Assembly: GCA_965662545.1 (NCBI GenBank)
Contig: CBFIHZ010000029.1
Location: forward strand, 1 to 49,082
Length of the DNA: 49,082 nt
Direction of reading: 5' to 3'
Source of the DNA: CPC320 sp002684375
Lineage (GTDB): Bacteria; Pseudomonadota; Alphaproteobacteria; Rhodobacterales; Rhodobacteraceae
The notes beneath the pieces were generated by a model. The model had not been told where the DNA came from. It saw only the letters and a program-made list of their open reading frames with translations, and did not search any database. Of this stretch, positions 8,242 to 17,239 are shown piece after piece (within the stretch, counting starts at the first letter, position 1; every line of letters begins with the position of its first letter). The position numbers were made by a program, and so were the translations under genes.

Positions 8242-9822
8242 ATGATTTACAATACAAGATCGCAAAGTTTATTAACTCTGCTCGCAGCATCTTTTAGCTT
8301 TTTTGGCGCAATTTCGTCAGAGAGCCAGGCAGAATCAATCATCGACATCAATGACCTGACTGACAGATTTTCAACACGCATAGTCGAAGTAGCCGTCTCG
8401 GCTGCAAGAAGTCAGGTGGAAATCCAATACCAAGCGATTGTTCCCAATAGTAAGCTTGGTCAACTTTCAATTGATGGCTTGGTTTTCACACCCGGACCAG
8501 AGCTCGACATGTCTGGATGCAGTGTCTCAGTTGGAAGAATTTTATTTCAGGCTGGCAGCCCCCAAAAACTGGGCGCAGAGAATATAACCACCAGCGTTTA
8601 TGATCTGAACGTTTCGCCGTTGTGCCTACCCTTTGAACATAGGGGTGTTTTGGCGATGTCTGGCGTCAGGGAAATCTATGTTCCGCACGCGACAATAAAT
8701 ATAGATTACTATTTCCCATCGTCTTCACTGGAAATTTTCGTCAGTGGTAAACTTGAAGGATTTTCTGAATTCGACCTGTTTTTGAGTGCGCCGTATGTTT
8801 CCATCATAGATGCAGACCAGCCAATTGTTATGAAGCTGAACAAAGCCGAGTTGTCAGTGCGAGACGACGGAGCTTGGAACGCCTTATCTCAACAAGTACC
8901 ACCCGAGTTTAGCACATCAAATATTGCTGGCGAAAACGTTTCAAACTTGCTGAAAGATAATATGTTTAACGGCGTAACTTCTACCGATAGCAGCGCATTT
9001 CTTAGGTCATTAGCAAACACGTGGAACGCATTTTTGCGAAACCCGCAGCAGATCACATTAGAAACTGGCAACCTGCCGTCCGGGGGCATAGCTATCGATT
9101 TTGTCAAATATGAAATGAACCCAGAAAGAATATTTACCGACTTAAAGCCAACGTTTTCTACCAAGAGCATTTTAAGTAAAAATCTGATTGATCAGGCTTT
9201 GTTAGAACAAGTTTTGGATTTCACTCCCGAAACGCTCTCCAATGATCAAAAACTAGAGATCGCAACAGCGCTACTGCAAGGCAACGGTGTCCCCAGCAAC
9301 GCCAAACTGGGTCTGCGCATATTGGAAGAAATGGCGGAGGCAAATGTAGCGGAAGCATTCTCCGCTTTGGTGAACCATTATTTTAGTAAGGCCCCTGAGA
9401 AAGCATATTATTATGCAATGAAACTTGGAAAAGCCAAGCAACGGGCATCGACTTCCTTTCTCGATCAGTTAGAGGCAAAAATATCATTTGATAAAGTCTT
9501 GGAATTACAATCGCGTAACCCAATCAGCAGACTGGATGATAAATCCCTGCTATCGTCGGTGTATTTTATTGAACAGGCTAAATCTTATTATCGCGGCTTG
9601 GGCGCTGAGAGGTCTTATTTAAGTTCTTATTACTGGGCTAGCCTTGCATCGGCATCCGGCGCCCGCCAAGGCGAAATGATTTTAGCTAATCTTCATAATC
9701 TGGCAAGAAACCTGAGTGCGACAGAGTTTGAGATTTGGTTAAACGCCATTGCGTCGGTTGAGAAACTGACATTAGACGATTGGCTGGCCTTCAAAATTGC
9801 AGAAAGAATAAATACTGAATAG
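8242..9822 (+). CDS. Secreted Sel1-repeat-containing protein of unknown function
   Basis: A 526-residue protein that I cannot assign to a named family. Residues 1 to about 31 form a signal peptide (hydrophobic LLTLLAASFSFFGAI, cleavage near SQA-ES), so it should act in the periplasm or outside the cell. Residues about 35-210 are a beta-rich domain with two conserved-looking cysteines (SGCSVSVG and SPLCLPFE) that could form a disulfide. The C-terminal part has tetratricopeptide/Sel1-like helical repeats, for example LLQGNGVPSNAKLGLRILEE (about 345-364) and YYRGLGAERSYLSSYYWASL (about 454-473). The ribosome site GAGGAAGG supports the ATG. Sel1 proteins are usually interaction scaffolds, so an adaptor role is a guess. 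It stands alone between IS scars. Confidence 0.7.
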   Translation: MIYNTRSQSLLTLLAASFSFFGAISSESQAESIIDINDLTDRFSTRIVEVAVSAARSQVEIQYQAIVPNSKLGQLSIDGLVFTPGPELDMSGCSVSVGRILFQAGSPQKLGAENITTSVYDLNVSPLCLPFEHRGVLAMSGVREIYVPHATINIDYYFPSSSLEIFVSGKLEGFSEFDLFLSAPYVSIIDADQPIVMKLNKAELSVRDDGAWNALSQQVPPEFSTSNIAGENVSNLLKDNMFNGVTSTDSSAFLRSLANTWNAFLRNPQQITLETGNLPSGGIAIDFVKYEMNPERIFTDLKPTFSTKSILSKNLIDQALLEQVLDFTPETLSNDQKLEIATALLQGNGVPSNAKLGLRILEEMAEANVAEAFSALVNHYFSKAPEKAYYYAMKLGKAKQRASTSFLDQLEAKISFDKVLELQSRNPISRLDDKSLLSSVYFIEQAKSYYRGLGAERSYLSSYYWASLASASGARQGEMILANLHNLARNLSATEFEIWLNAIASVEKLTLDDWLAFKIAERINTE

Positions 9823-9950
9823 ACATCCACGCCTCAATTCTGATGTACCGCTCAGCCCTTGTTGAAAGTCAGCAAGGGGAATTAATCGTCGTACCGCACA
9901 GTCAAATCAAACTCTTAAATGTTCAAGACTTACGAAAAAAGCAATAATTT

Positions 9951-10124
9951 AAAAAGATTATCACCATCGCTGTCGTCGCATCTTGGTTAGCCCAGAGCGT
10001 TGTTGCAAAAGTTCCAAGTAAATACCTGTCAGAGGGCCGATTTTCTGTAGTTTGTCAAAATAATGCCGAAGATTCCAATGAGAACTTTCATGTATTTTTG
10101 AAAGAATGCGATAGCTGCGTCTGA
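9951..10124 (+). pseudogene. Startless remnant of a small exported peptide
   Basis: A 57-codon frame begins KKIITIAVVASWLAQSVVAK, which looks like a signal peptide, and ends with three Cys residues (one at VVCQN, two in ECDSC) and a TGA. No ATG, GTG or TTG precedes it before the in-frame TAA at 9945-9947, so it is most likely the dead end of a small exported protein gene, or chance. No family is recognised. Confidence 0.25.
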
Positions 10125-10164
10125 ATAGATAGAAATATTACCAGCATTCATGGAACTGTTGAGA

Positions 10165-10600
10165 TGAAATGGCCTGCTTTTTAAGACAGGTTTGGAAATT
10201 GGCTAAGATGTAGGAAATTTCTGTTTATGCCGCTTTTCGTATCTCTGCTTGAGTCAGCAAACGATGTTCGGTGTCCGCTAATCAAGGGCGGTGTGAGGCC
10301 GATCGGAATTTTAAAAGCCAACTCAGTCATCGATGATCCATTTCGCTTAAAATCCGTCGGTAATTTTATGCAGATAGACGGCCTCTTGCTTCAAGGACCG
10401 CCACAATTCTTTAATTTAGATGTTGTCCAGATAACGGCCCCTGCCATTCAGCAAGATTTTGATTTTGCCATCAGTCAAAGTTGCAACCGAGCCAGAGCCT
10501 TCTCTGATCTGTGTTCATGATCTCTGGCTTGCCGTGTTCGGAAAAAGCGCCTCCAATGCCTCAACACAAAAGCTAACATCCAGCGTTTTTGCGTGTTTGA
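10165..10600 (-). mobile_element. IS3-family transposase (orfB) remnant with element tip
   Basis: On the minus strand a broken frame retains IS3-family DDE transposase blocks: LWRSLKQEAVYLHKITDGF, then IIDD, and NSDRPHTALD (the family consensus is LWRSLKYEEVYLH...NxxRPHTAL). In-frame stops interrupt it. The sequence TGAAATGGCCTGCTTTTTAAGACAGG at its left edge resembles the element tip seen at 44359-44384. It is a degraded IS3 copy that cannot transpose. Confidence 0.7.
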
Positions 10601-10634
10601 CGTCAGATCGTATGGGTCCGAATAGCCTTAGTCG

Positions 10635-10800
10635 CTAAGAGAAGTGCAAATCCTAATCGAACGGTGGCGACTTCACTACAATACCGTCAGACCTCAAAGC
10701 GCATTTGGGTGCTGTCCACCTGTGCCAGAGTGTATCCTCACAGTGGACCAAAATCCGACTATACATTGACATTTAGCATGGCCCTCCGACTGGGCGCAGT
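10635..10800 (+). mobile_element. IS3-family orfB C-terminus, plus-strand fragment
   Basis: The frame 10635-10769 reads LREVQILIERWRLHYNTVRP followed by QSAFGCCPPVP and ends VDQNPTIH-stop, which is the C-terminus of a second type of IS3-family transposase (RWRxHYNTVRPHSALGYRPPAPE). The bases after the stop, up to about 10800 (catggccctccgactgggcg), resemble the tip found in inverse orientation at 23805-23825. Upstream parts are missing, so it is a scar directly behind an oppositely oriented IS3 remnant. Confidence 0.72.
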
Positions 10801-10809
10801 TCAAATCGA

Positions 10810-11865
10810 TTATTTCAAAACCCAGCGTCGCCCAGTGTCATTGCCAATCAGGCGATGAATTTCGGGGTGTTCCGCTAATTTTTGCCGTTCGCGCACCTGA
10901 GACCGAAAGGCCGATGGTGTTAAGGAAAATTGAAGTTTGAAACAGCGTGTCAACTCTGCCGGATAGGAAAAACCGCATGCATGGGCGACCGCTTTGATGG
11001 AATGCTCTTCGTAGAAAAGAAAATTCCGCGCGGCTTGCAAACGAATTCTTAGGTACAGTCGCATTGGTGAAACTCCAAACGCTTTATGAGATGCCCTCGA
11101 CAGACTGCGTTGTGGGATCTCAAGATGTGTGGCTAGCTCAGAAAGGGTCAGCGGAAAATCTAAATTTTGCTCCATCGTTGCGACCAACCGCGAAGTCAAT
11201 GACATAAACTCAACCTCACGTCCCCGATCATCGCGCTGTGAGACGCCACCATCACGGCGGGTGTGAACCATAGCATTGGCCACTTCATTGGCCATCGCAT
11301 CACCTGCAAAACGCGCGATCAAGGCAAGCATCAGATCCAAAGTGGCAACTCCACCAGAGCATTGTGCGCGGTGCTCGTTCAATTGAAAAATTTGGTCGTG
11401 AAGTATGGCCTCTGGGAACCATTCGCGAAACGTCGGGGCCGCTTCCCAGTGCAGAACCACGTCTGGAGCGCCGTCTGTGGCTATCAGCCCAGCCTGAGCC
11501 AGGGCATAGGCGCCAGTATCAACACCGCCCACCACCGTTCCAAAACGCGCAGAGGTCCGCAGGTAGGTGAGCAATTTGTGAGATACATGCTGTGTTGGTA
11601 GGTTTCCTTCAAATAATAAACAAACGGCCGCAGGTTTAACGCTGTCAAAATCACAATTGGCGGCAAACCACATCCCATTACTAGCTCGCATATCAGCTGC
11701 ATTTTCACTTACAAACTGCCAGCTGAACAAATCCTTGCCCGAATTCTGATTGGCGATGCGAAGCGCATCCGTGGCAAGAATCAGTGCGGCGAGCGGAAAC
11801 TCAGGTTGTAGAATAAAGGCAAAATGCGTTTGCTTTGCCGCATGCACCGGTTGTCTTTCCTGCAT
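10810..11865 (-). CDS. GlxA-type AraC-family transcriptional regulator
   Basis: A 351-residue regulator with an N-terminal DJ-1/PfpI-like amidotransferase-fold domain (about residues 12-195) and a C-terminal AraC/XylS double helix-turn-helix (about 225-335). The latter shows ATHLEIPQRSLSRASHKAFG and YLRIRLQAARNFL, followed by ACGFSYPAELTRCFKLQFSL. The nucleophile-elbow position reads GGVDTGAYALAQAGL, so the cysteine of true amidotransferases is absent, as is usual for this regulator group. Relatives control choline/glycine-betaine, carnitine, arginine or hydroxyproline catabolism. It is divergent from the 12-19 kb operon and is the obvious candidate regulator of it. Confidence 0.85.
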   Translation of the reverse strand: MQERQPVHAAKQTHFAFILQPEFPLAALILATDALRIANQNSGKDLFSWQFVSENAADMRASNGMWFAANCDFDSVKPAAVCLLFEGNLPTQHVSHKLLTYLRTSARFGTVVGGVDTGAYALAQAGLIATDGAPDVVLHWEAAPTFREWFPEAILHDQIFQLNEHRAQCSGGVATLDLMLALIARFAGDAMANEVANAMVHTRRDGGVSQRDDRGREVEFMSLTSRLVATMEQNLDFPLTLSELATHLEIPQRSLSRASHKAFGVSPMRLYLRIRLQAARNFLFYEEHSIKAVAHACGFSYPAELTRCFKLQFSLTPSAFRSQVRERQKLAEHPEIHRLIGNDTGRRWVLK

Positions 11866-12077
11866 ATTTCCTCATATTTGGCCAAAATAACTTATCCAAT
11901 GGCCACTATACTTAACTATTTTTATAAAAACAGCCACAAGATTAACCGGTAGGTCTTTCTGTACGAATGAGAGATCAGACGCGACATAATAGACATTTTT
12001 GACGCAGCGTAATTTGACGGTGGAGGTTTCCACACCGTCAGAGCTGGCTTGGTGTCATCAAATCGGAGAATAATTAC
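11866..12077. promoter_or_regulatory. Divergent promoter region
   Basis: The 212 bases between the GlxA-type regulator and the DapA-family gene must contain both promoters. A ribosome site CGGAGAA precedes the GTG at 12078. AT-rich stretches near 11905-11935 are plausible promoter DNA. I see no convincing operator palindrome. Confidence 0.4.
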
Positions 12078-13031
12078 GTGGATCATCTGAAGACCGGACT
12101 AGAAGGTTGCTATGTCACCATACCGACCCCGTTCCACGACACACCAGATATGGAAATCAATGAGCCCGCCCTGCGGACCTATGTGCGCTTCTTACTTGAT
12201 GCGGGGCTGAACCGAGACTACGCCACGTTTTTGGCGGGCGGTGCAGCAGGTGATTTCTCAACCATGACCTTTGAAGAGCGCCTCAAAGTAGCTGAAATTG
12301 TTATCGACGAAGCAGCCGGTGCCATACCGATCGCGATCGGGGCCCAGACCGCCAGCACACTAGAACTGGTGCGGCTAACAAAGGCTGCAAAACGAATAGG
12401 AGCCGATTACATTCAGGTGTCCTGTCCATTTTACTTTAATCATACAGAGGGTGATTTTGAGGCGTATATTCGCGCCGCTGCCGAAGCAGAACCAAATCTG
12501 GGTATCATCGTGTATAACACGTTCTGGACGGCTCAAAACCTTTCTTTTGCGATGGTAGAAAGGCTTTCAGAAATTCCGAATATCGTTGGTTTAAAGTGGG
12601 CTGCGCCGCGCACGGACGCAATGGAGTTTGAAGATGTCTGTTCACATTTTTCGAAGCGATTTACAATTATTGACAATAACTTGTTGTTTGGGATGAGCGC
12701 CACCCCCGCCCTCGGCGCCCGCGCGTTTGAGGTGCACCACTGTAATTTCTGGCCCGAGTGGGGGATCAAACTGATCGATGAAGTGCGGATGCAAAACTAC
12801 GCTGAAATTTCACGCATGTTGGTCGAAGAAGCCATGCCATTTTACAAACTTTGGGTGGAAATTGAGAACGATTATACCAGTGGTGACGGATATCTCGACA
12901 AACTTTGTATGGAATTAATCGGTCTGCCTTCAAGCCGCTGCCGACCCCCTACTCGGGACATTCGTAAGACCTACAGAAAACAAACCTATGACATGATGAA
13001 GAAAATTAAAACACCGCGTTTGCAAATCTAA
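12078..13031 (+). CDS. Dihydrodipicolinate synthase (DapA) family lyase/dehydratase
   Basis: A 317-residue class I aldolase-fold enzyme of the DHDPS/N-acetylneuraminate lyase family. The substrate-carboxylate loop reads AGGAAGDFSTMT (about 54-65), the catalytic Tyr lies in IIVYNTFW (about 144-151) and the Schiff-base Lys is in IVGLKWAAP (about 168-176). The C-terminal region departs from true DapA. With a GlxA regulator, an aldehyde dehydrogenase and an enolase-type dehydratase around it, a catabolic role is more likely than lysine biosynthesis, for example a 2-keto-3-deoxy-acid dehydratase or aldolase, or a pyrroline-4-hydroxy-2-carboxylate deaminase-like activity. The start is GTG at 12078, supported by GGAG nine bases upstream. 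Confidence 0.8.
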   Translation: MDHLKTGLEGCYVTIPTPFHDTPDMEINEPALRTYVRFLLDAGLNRDYATFLAGGAAGDFSTMTFEERLKVAEIVIDEAAGAIPIAIGAQTASTLELVRLTKAAKRIGADYIQVSCPFYFNHTEGDFEAYIRAAAEAEPNLGIIVYNTFWTAQNLSFAMVERLSEIPNIVGLKWAAPRTDAMEFEDVCSHFSKRFTIIDNNLLFGMSATPALGARAFEVHHCNFWPEWGIKLIDEVRMQNYAEISRMLVEEAMPFYKLWVEIENDYTSGDGYLDKLCMELIGLPSSRCRPPTRDIRKTYRKQTYDMMKKIKTPRLQI

Positions 13032-13095
13032 AGAAGACAACGGCACAGAACGGCAAGAAAATTACAATCAAACCCAACCAAAGGAGATGAGAAAG

Positions 13096-14097
13096 ATGAA
13101 AGTTAAGATGATGAAGACACTCGCAGTGGTAGTTGCAACAAGTTTTGCAATTCCCTCTATTGCAGCAGCAGAAGACGACGTTCGTCTACGTCTTAATTGG
13201 ATGTATTACGGCTCACATGCCGGTTTTGCCCTAGGCAAGGACGCAGGTTATTATGACGATGCTGGCATCGATATCGATATACGCTCTGGCAATGGCTCAA
13301 GCTCAGCGCACCGCCTTGTGGCGAATGGGGACAGCGATTTTGCCTATGGATCCTGTGGCGCGATGATCAACTTGGCATCACAGGGCGCTGAGATCATCTC
13401 GATTGGCGTAATTGACGCAATGGGTTCTGAGGCGATTTTAGTCAGACCCGACGCGGGGATCTCGTCAATCGCAGATCTTAAGGGCAAAATGCTACTTACC
13501 ACTGCAAATGCTGGCGTGAATACCTTCTTCCCGATTGTGCTTGCTAACGCCAACTTGACAGCCAGTGATATTAACCTGACCAACGTGCCAGACGGTGCAC
13601 TTGTGTCGAGCTACCTGCAGGGATCCGGAGGTGCGGTTGGCATTCTTGGTGGTGTAGATGACAAGCCTGCTGAAATTCAGGCAAATGGTGGCGATGCGCC
13701 AGTGATTTTTCCATATTCTGACTTTGGCGTTGATCAAGTCGGATATTGCATCAGCACGCGTAAAGAGCTGGTAGCAAACAACCCCGATTTGGTAAAACGT
13801 TTCATGACAGCAACGATCCGGTCGTACAAAGCCGCAGAAGCCAACCCAGATTCAGCGGTAGCTGCGATCGCAGACATCGTAGGAGGTTCGATGGCCGAGG
13901 ATCAAGGCAAAGCACAATCCCGCGCAGTTTTGGACGTCACACTCGGCCTGCTGTATTCGGCTGGAAATACAGAACGCAAGCTGGGTCTTAATGTTCCTGG
14001 CGATTGGGCCAGCATGGTCAGCTTGATGAAGGAATATAATGATCTGGATGCCAATGCAGATCCAGCTTCATTTTACACGAATGACTTCATCGACTAA
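13096..14097 (+). CDS. ABC transporter substrate-binding protein (NMT1/SsuA family)
   Basis: Periplasmic binding protein of the NMT1/THI5/SsuA fold, about 333 residues. The signal peptide MKVKMMKTLAVVVATSFAIP ends near IAAAED. Family blocks visible are LRLNWMYYGSHAGFALGKDAGYYDDAGIDI, and the GNGSSSAHRLVANGDSDFAYG segment that typically contacts the ligand. An upstream ATG at 13087 abuts the AAGGAG site, so the ATG at 13096, nine bases from it, is the better start. Together with the next two genes it makes a full importer. The ligand is unknown; hydroxypyrimidine, sulfonate or small carboxylate are all known for the family. Confidence 0.85.
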   Translation: MKVKMMKTLAVVVATSFAIPSIAAAEDDVRLRLNWMYYGSHAGFALGKDAGYYDDAGIDIDIRSGNGSSSAHRLVANGDSDFAYGSCGAMINLASQGAEIISIGVIDAMGSEAILVRPDAGISSIADLKGKMLLTTANAGVNTFFPIVLANANLTASDINLTNVPDGALVSSYLQGSGGAVGILGGVDDKPAEIQANGGDAPVIFPYSDFGVDQVGYCISTRKELVANNPDLVKRFMTATIRSYKAAEANPDSAVAAIADIVGGSMAEDQGKAQSRAVLDVTLGLLYSAGNTERKLGLNVPGDWASMVSLMKEYNDLDANADPASFYTNDFID

Positions 14098-14113
14098 CTT
14101 TTCTCTCTAACGT

Positions 14114-14144
14114 CGCCGGGCGCAGTGTATTGCTGCCCCCGGCG
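14114..14144 (+). terminator. GC-rich hairpin after the binding-protein gene
   Basis: CGCCGGGCGCAG and CTGCCCCCGGCG form a 12-base stem with one mismatch and a seven-base loop, between the binding-protein stop and the ATPase start. There is no T-tract, so it is better read as an mRNA-stabilising or partial attenuator hairpin than a strong terminator. Confidence 0.5.
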
Positions 14145-14161
14145 CACAGAAGGCAATTTGC

Positions 14162-14929
14162 ATGAGTCACCGAATAGAACTGTCAACAGTCGAAAAAACA
14201 TTTGGAGCCGGCGCGTCAGCAGTGCATGCCTTTGGTCCGGTTAGCATGACAGTAGAGGCCGGTGAATTTGTTTCGCTGCTTGGCCCATCAGGGTGTGGAA
14301 AATCCACTCTAATGCTGATGACTGCGGGGCTGCTGGAACCCAGTAAAGGATCAATCACCATCGCAGATATTCCGGTAACGGGACCACAAACCGATATCGG
14401 CATTATGTTTCAGGATAATACGCTGGTGCCATGGCGCAGTGTCCGAGGCAACATTGAACTGCAGCTTGAAATGCGTGGCATCGTTCCTGCAACTGAGACC
14501 GAAAAAATCGATGCACTTTTACGCGCGGTCCAGATGGAGGATTTTGCCGATCGTTTTCCTTATGAATTATCTGGCGGCATGCAGCAACGGGCGGCGTTCT
14601 GCCAGGCGATGATTCACAGCCCACAGACCATGTTGCTTGATGAACCACTCGGCAAGCTCGATGCGATGACCCGCGAGAGCATTCGCAGTGACCTGCAACG
14701 CCTGTGGATGCAAGAGCGCCCAACTGTGATGTTTGTCACACACTCAATCGAAGAGGCGGTCCAGCTTTCCAGTAGAGTGGCTGTCATCACCCCTCGGCCT
14801 GGCCAGATTGAGAGAGTACTCGAGATCAATCTACCCTATCCGCGGGATTTTGATGTGAAAAACACGCCCGAATTCAGTGCCTATGTGCGCGAAACACAGG
14901 AGATCTTTCGAGGATATGGCGTCATTTAA
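14162..14929 (+). CDS. ABC transporter ATP-binding protein (SsuB/TauB type)
   Basis: Cytoplasmic ATPase of 255 residues with complete motifs: Walker A GPSGCGKST, Q-loop IMFQDNTLVPW, signature ELSGGMQQRAAF, Walker B MLLDEPLGKLDAM and H-loop FVTHSIEEAV. Domain layout and length match nitrate/sulfonate/taurine-type importers. It overlaps the following permease gene by 14 bases, indicating coupled translation. It belongs with the binding protein before it. Confidence 0.88.
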   Translation: MSHRIELSTVEKTFGAGASAVHAFGPVSMTVEAGEFVSLLGPSGCGKSTLMLMTAGLLEPSKGSITIADIPVTGPQTDIGIMFQDNTLVPWRSVRGNIELQLEMRGIVPATETEKIDALLRAVQMEDFADRFPYELSGGMQQRAAFCQAMIHSPQTMLLDEPLGKLDAMTRESIRSDLQRLWMQERPTVMFVTHSIEEAVQLSSRVAVITPRPGQIERVLEINLPYPRDFDVKNTPEFSAYVRETQEIFRGYGVI

Positions 14930-15716
14930 ATCTTACACCATCCTGTCGATGGTAAAACGGCGCTTTGAGCAATCTTGGATGTTCATTGCCTTTTTCATTG
15001 GGTTTTTCCTGTTTTGGGAATACTCAGTGATCTGGTTCGAGATCCCGCGCTACATCCTGACCCCGCCGTCACTTGTCATTACCAAGGGTGCGGCTGACCT
15101 GGATCGGCTACTCTATTACACTTATGTCACCGGCCTCGAAGTGGTCCTAGGCTATAGTATTGCCTTGGTTTTGGCATTGCCGCTGGGCCTTGCTATTGCC
15201 TTTTCGCAGACACTAAAGCGTACTGTTTACCCATTTATCGTTTGTATAGAAATGGTTCCAAAGATTGCCTTTGCACCACTGTTTATCTCTTGGCTGGGAT
15301 TTGGTTTATTACCCAAGGTAATCATCGTCTTTCTCGTATGCTTTTTTCCCATTGTACTAAATGCGATTCTCGCCTTTAGTTCTCTCAGTGAGGAGTTGAC
15401 ACTATTTTGTAGATCAACCGGTGCAGGGGCTTGGCGTACGTTTCTGAAGATCCGACTGCCCGCTGCTTTGCCCCAATGTTTTGTCGGCTTCAAATACGCC
15501 GCCATCAACGCTACTGTAGGGGCCGCAATTGCCGAGTTCATCGGATCAGACGAAGGCCTTGGCTTCTATATCCAGATTGTTACCGGAAACATGCGACCCG
15601 ATCTGGCATTTGCTGGTATTTTCTTTCTTACATTGATCGGCCTGTGCCTGTTTGGGCTTGTCACCTTGACAGAAAGAATACTGATTCCTTGGCACATCTC
15701 GGTCCGCCGTAGCTGA
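14916..15716 (+). CDS. ABC transporter permease (SsuC/TauC type)
   Basis: A 266-residue inner-membrane permease with about six helices (for example FIAFFIGFFLFWEYSVIWF, then VVLGYSIALVLALPLGLAIA). The cytoplasmic EAA-type loop that docks to the ATPase lies around FCRSTGAGAWRTFLKIRLPAALPQ, typical of the SsuC family. The ATG at 14916 is chosen because GAGG lies just upstream and the longer frame runs far into the ATPase gene. It completes the NMT1-type importer of this operon. Confidence 0.87.
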   Translation: MASFKSYTILSMVKRRFEQSWMFIAFFIGFFLFWEYSVIWFEIPRYILTPPSLVITKGAADLDRLLYYTYVTGLEVVLGYSIALVLALPLGLAIAFSQTLKRTVYPFIVCIEMVPKIAFAPLFISWLGFGLLPKVIIVFLVCFFPIVLNAILAFSSLSEELTLFCRSTGAGAWRTFLKIRLPAALPQCFVGFKYAAINATVGAAIAEFIGSDEGLGFYIQIVTGNMRPDLAFAGIFFLTLIGLCLFGLVTLTERILIPWHISVRRS

Positions 15717-15743
15717 TCAAAATATACTATTAGGAAAACTGAT

Positions 15744-17239
15744 ATGGAACTGACAAAAGAAAAGGCGCAACGTATTGCTTCCGGACCAGCACTGCCCACC
15801 AGAGCATTTATCGGCGGTCACTTATGTTATGCCTCCGTTGGTGCCAAATTTAAAACGATAAACCCAGCCAATGCACAGGTAATTGCAAATGATACCCACT
15901 GCACGGGCACAGATATAGATAAAGCGGTAACAGCAGCCCGGCGCAGTTTTAATGATGGTAGTTGCTCACGCGCAGGCCCCGAGTATCGCAAAAAAACCTT
16001 GCTACGATTGGCCGCGCTGATCCGAGAGAACACGGCAGAACTGGCGGTCTTGGAAAACCTCAACAGTGGTAAAACCAAAACTGATTGCTTGCATGAAATC
16101 GGCAATGAGGTTGCAGACCATGTCCAGTGGTATGCAGAGCTCGCTGACGAGACCTTTGGCAAGGTTGCGCCAACTGGCGAAAAGGCGATGGCACTTGTTG
16201 TAAAAGAGCCTTCGGGGGTGGTTGGATTAATTCTTCCATGGAATTTTCCATTGCTTATGGCGGCGTGGAAATTGGCCTCAGCTTTAGATGCGGGTTGTTC
16301 ATGCATTGTCAAAAAAGCCGAACATCCCCCCCTAGCTGCACTTAAATTGGCACAGTTGGCCCAAGAATCTGGGGGGCCCGACGGTGTTTTGAGCGTTGTG
16401 GTTGGTGTGAAGGAAACCACTGGTCAGGCCATGTGGCGTCATCATGATATCAATATCGTCTGTTTTACCGGATCGACTAAAGTCGGCGGATACTTCCTGC
16501 GGTATGCTGGGGAAAGTAATCCTAAGAGTGTCGTTTTGGAAATAGGTGACAAGAGCCAGTTCATCATACTGGATGACGCAGACCTGACGGATGATCTCAA
16601 TGAACATGAGACAACAGCTGCATTTTGGACCAGTGGGCAGACTTGCTCTGCAAATATACGTCAGATTGTCGATGCTAAAATCGCTGACAGTTTTCTAGAC
16701 AAGGTCATTGTGCGGGCCAAAGCATACAGGGCCGGTGACCGATTTGACCCTTCTTGTGATACTGGTGCGATTGTACCTCAGGAACATATGGCAGCGTGAT
16801 GGGGTACATTGACAAAGGTAGTGCCGAAGGTGGCCAAAAACTATCCGGTGGTGCGCGAGATGGCTTAGGCCACTTAATCGAACCTACAGTCTTTGGCGGA
16901 CTGTCCGCAGATATGACCATAGTCAGGGAAGACACATTTGGCCCGGTGCTTGGGATTTCGCCAATCTCTGACAAAGACAAAGCGCGTCGTATCGTGACAG
17001 ATACTGTGTATGGACTACACGCCATAGTATTCACCAAAGACATTGACCGTGCCCATCATATGGCCCGACGGCTGCCCTGTGGCACTGTGGCAGTCAACGG
17101 ATTTTCAAAGGGTGATATCAAAACTCCATTCTGCGGCTACAAACGTTCAGGGCCGCTGTCCCGCGACGATGGAACCGAAGCATTGGACCAATACCTTCAA
17201 ACCAAAACAATCTGGATTTCCACAAGGAAAAACAAGTGA
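15744..17239 (+). pseudogene. Aldehyde dehydrogenase (NAD-dependent), frameshifted
   Basis: A PutA-like/betaine-aldehyde-type ALDH split into two frames. The first (15744-16799) carries PWNFPLLMAAWK, FTGSTKVGGYFLRYA, the catalytic Glu in LEIGDKSQ and the catalytic Cys in SGQTCSANIR. The second (16796-17239) carries EPTVFGG, EDTFGPVLGI and the C-terminal FCGYKRSGPLSRDDG. A one-base loss near 16797 (GCGTGATGG) explains the break, because adding one base joins the frames at HMAAVMGYID. Conserved residues have drifted too: LELGGKSP reads LEIGDKSQ and the cofactor-site KPAEH reads KKAEH. This argues for real decay rather than sequencing error. The stop overlaps the GTG of the next gene. Confidence 0.8.

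Noticed and set aside
8072..8290. Minus-strand 72-codon frame overlapping the start of the Sel1-type gene
   Set aside because: No ribosome site, overlaps a well-supported gene start and has no recognisable composition.
12078..13031. Lysine-biosynthetic dapA
   Set aside because: Divergent C-terminus and a catabolic operon context with a divergent GlxA-type regulator argue against the biosynthetic enzyme.
16785..16805. Programmed ribosomal frameshift in the aldehyde dehydrogenase
   Set aside because: No slippery heptamer or stimulatory hairpin at the junction, and conserved residues elsewhere have drifted, so decay is the simpler explanation.
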